From Eubacteriales Family XIII. Incertae Sedis bacterium (GTDB lineage: Bacteria > Bacillota > Clostridia > Peptostreptococcales > Anaerovoracaceae): a DNA stretch of 24,356 bases. The stretch is taken from assembly GCA_031276775.1 (NCBI GenBank), contig JAISML010000026.1:1-24356 (forward strand), in the 5' to 3' direction. Made by a program: the position numbers and the translations under genes. The notes under the pieces are model-generated. The model was not told where the DNA came from, made no database searches, and saw only the letters and a program-made list of their open reading frames with translations. Below are positions 24,278-24,356 of the stretch, piece by piece (position 1 is the stretch's first letter; the number at the start of each line of letters is the position of its first letter).

Positions 24278-24356
24278 CCTTTCCCAATCATTGCGGAAAG
24301 TTCTCCAAAGCGGTCGTCCCAAAACCGGGGCCGCAGCCATTTTATTTCGGGACGGC

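Overview
The window looks like chromosomal DNA from a GC-rich, low-profile member of the Firmicutes/Clostridia. The basis is a consensus CIRCE operator, B. subtilis-type proteins (PpaX-like phosphatase, AddB-type nuclease, HtpG, PspA), AGGAGG-type ribosome binding sites and SigA-like promoters. The exact taxon is inference; an uncultured gut-type clostridium would fit. I see no tRNA, rRNA, insertion sequence, phage gene or CRISPR array. All gene calls were made by reading the sequence; no database search was possible.

Layout. Positions 1-844 hold the 3' end of prfB (release factor 2) and a tightly coupled HAD phosphatase. Positions 870-7779 form a catabolic island. An APC-type amino acid permease points left. 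Diverging from it is a four-gene row: two different saccharopine-dehydrogenase-like NAD(P) oxidoreductases, an FGGY pentulose kinase and L-ribulose-5-phosphate 4-epimerase (AraD). The two transcription units share an AT-rich region with a 16-bp palindrome and an exactly spaced leftward promoter. Just behind araD lies an exact 94-bp direct repeat that duplicates the araD leader, RBS and first codons, leaving a nine-codon stub.

Positions 7986-9887 form an envelope-stress unit: a strong promoter, a Gly/Arg-rich two-TM protein with a TPM-like domain, and PspA/IM30. An acyl-CoA synthetase-like enzyme (9964-11676) and a large AddB/RexB-type nuclease subunit (11739-15221) follow. Facing them is htpG (15234-17189, minus strand), whose promoter carries a perfect CIRCE operator, so HrcA control is expected. 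Next come a lipoprotein (minus strand) and, divergent from it, a two-gene ABC transporter of the MacB/FtsX type with a long extracytoplasmic coiled coil. The window closes with a large O-antigen-ligase-like polytopic membrane protein (minus strand) with its own promoter.

The most interesting unit is the permease / paired saccharopine-DH / kinase / AraD island. The gene mix suggests import of an amino-acid-containing compound, redox cleavage or remodelling of its C-N bond by one or both dehydrogenase-like proteins, and entry of the carbon part into the pentose phosphate pathway as a pentulose. That substrate assignment is a hypothesis. The second notable item is the 94-bp direct repeat around araD.
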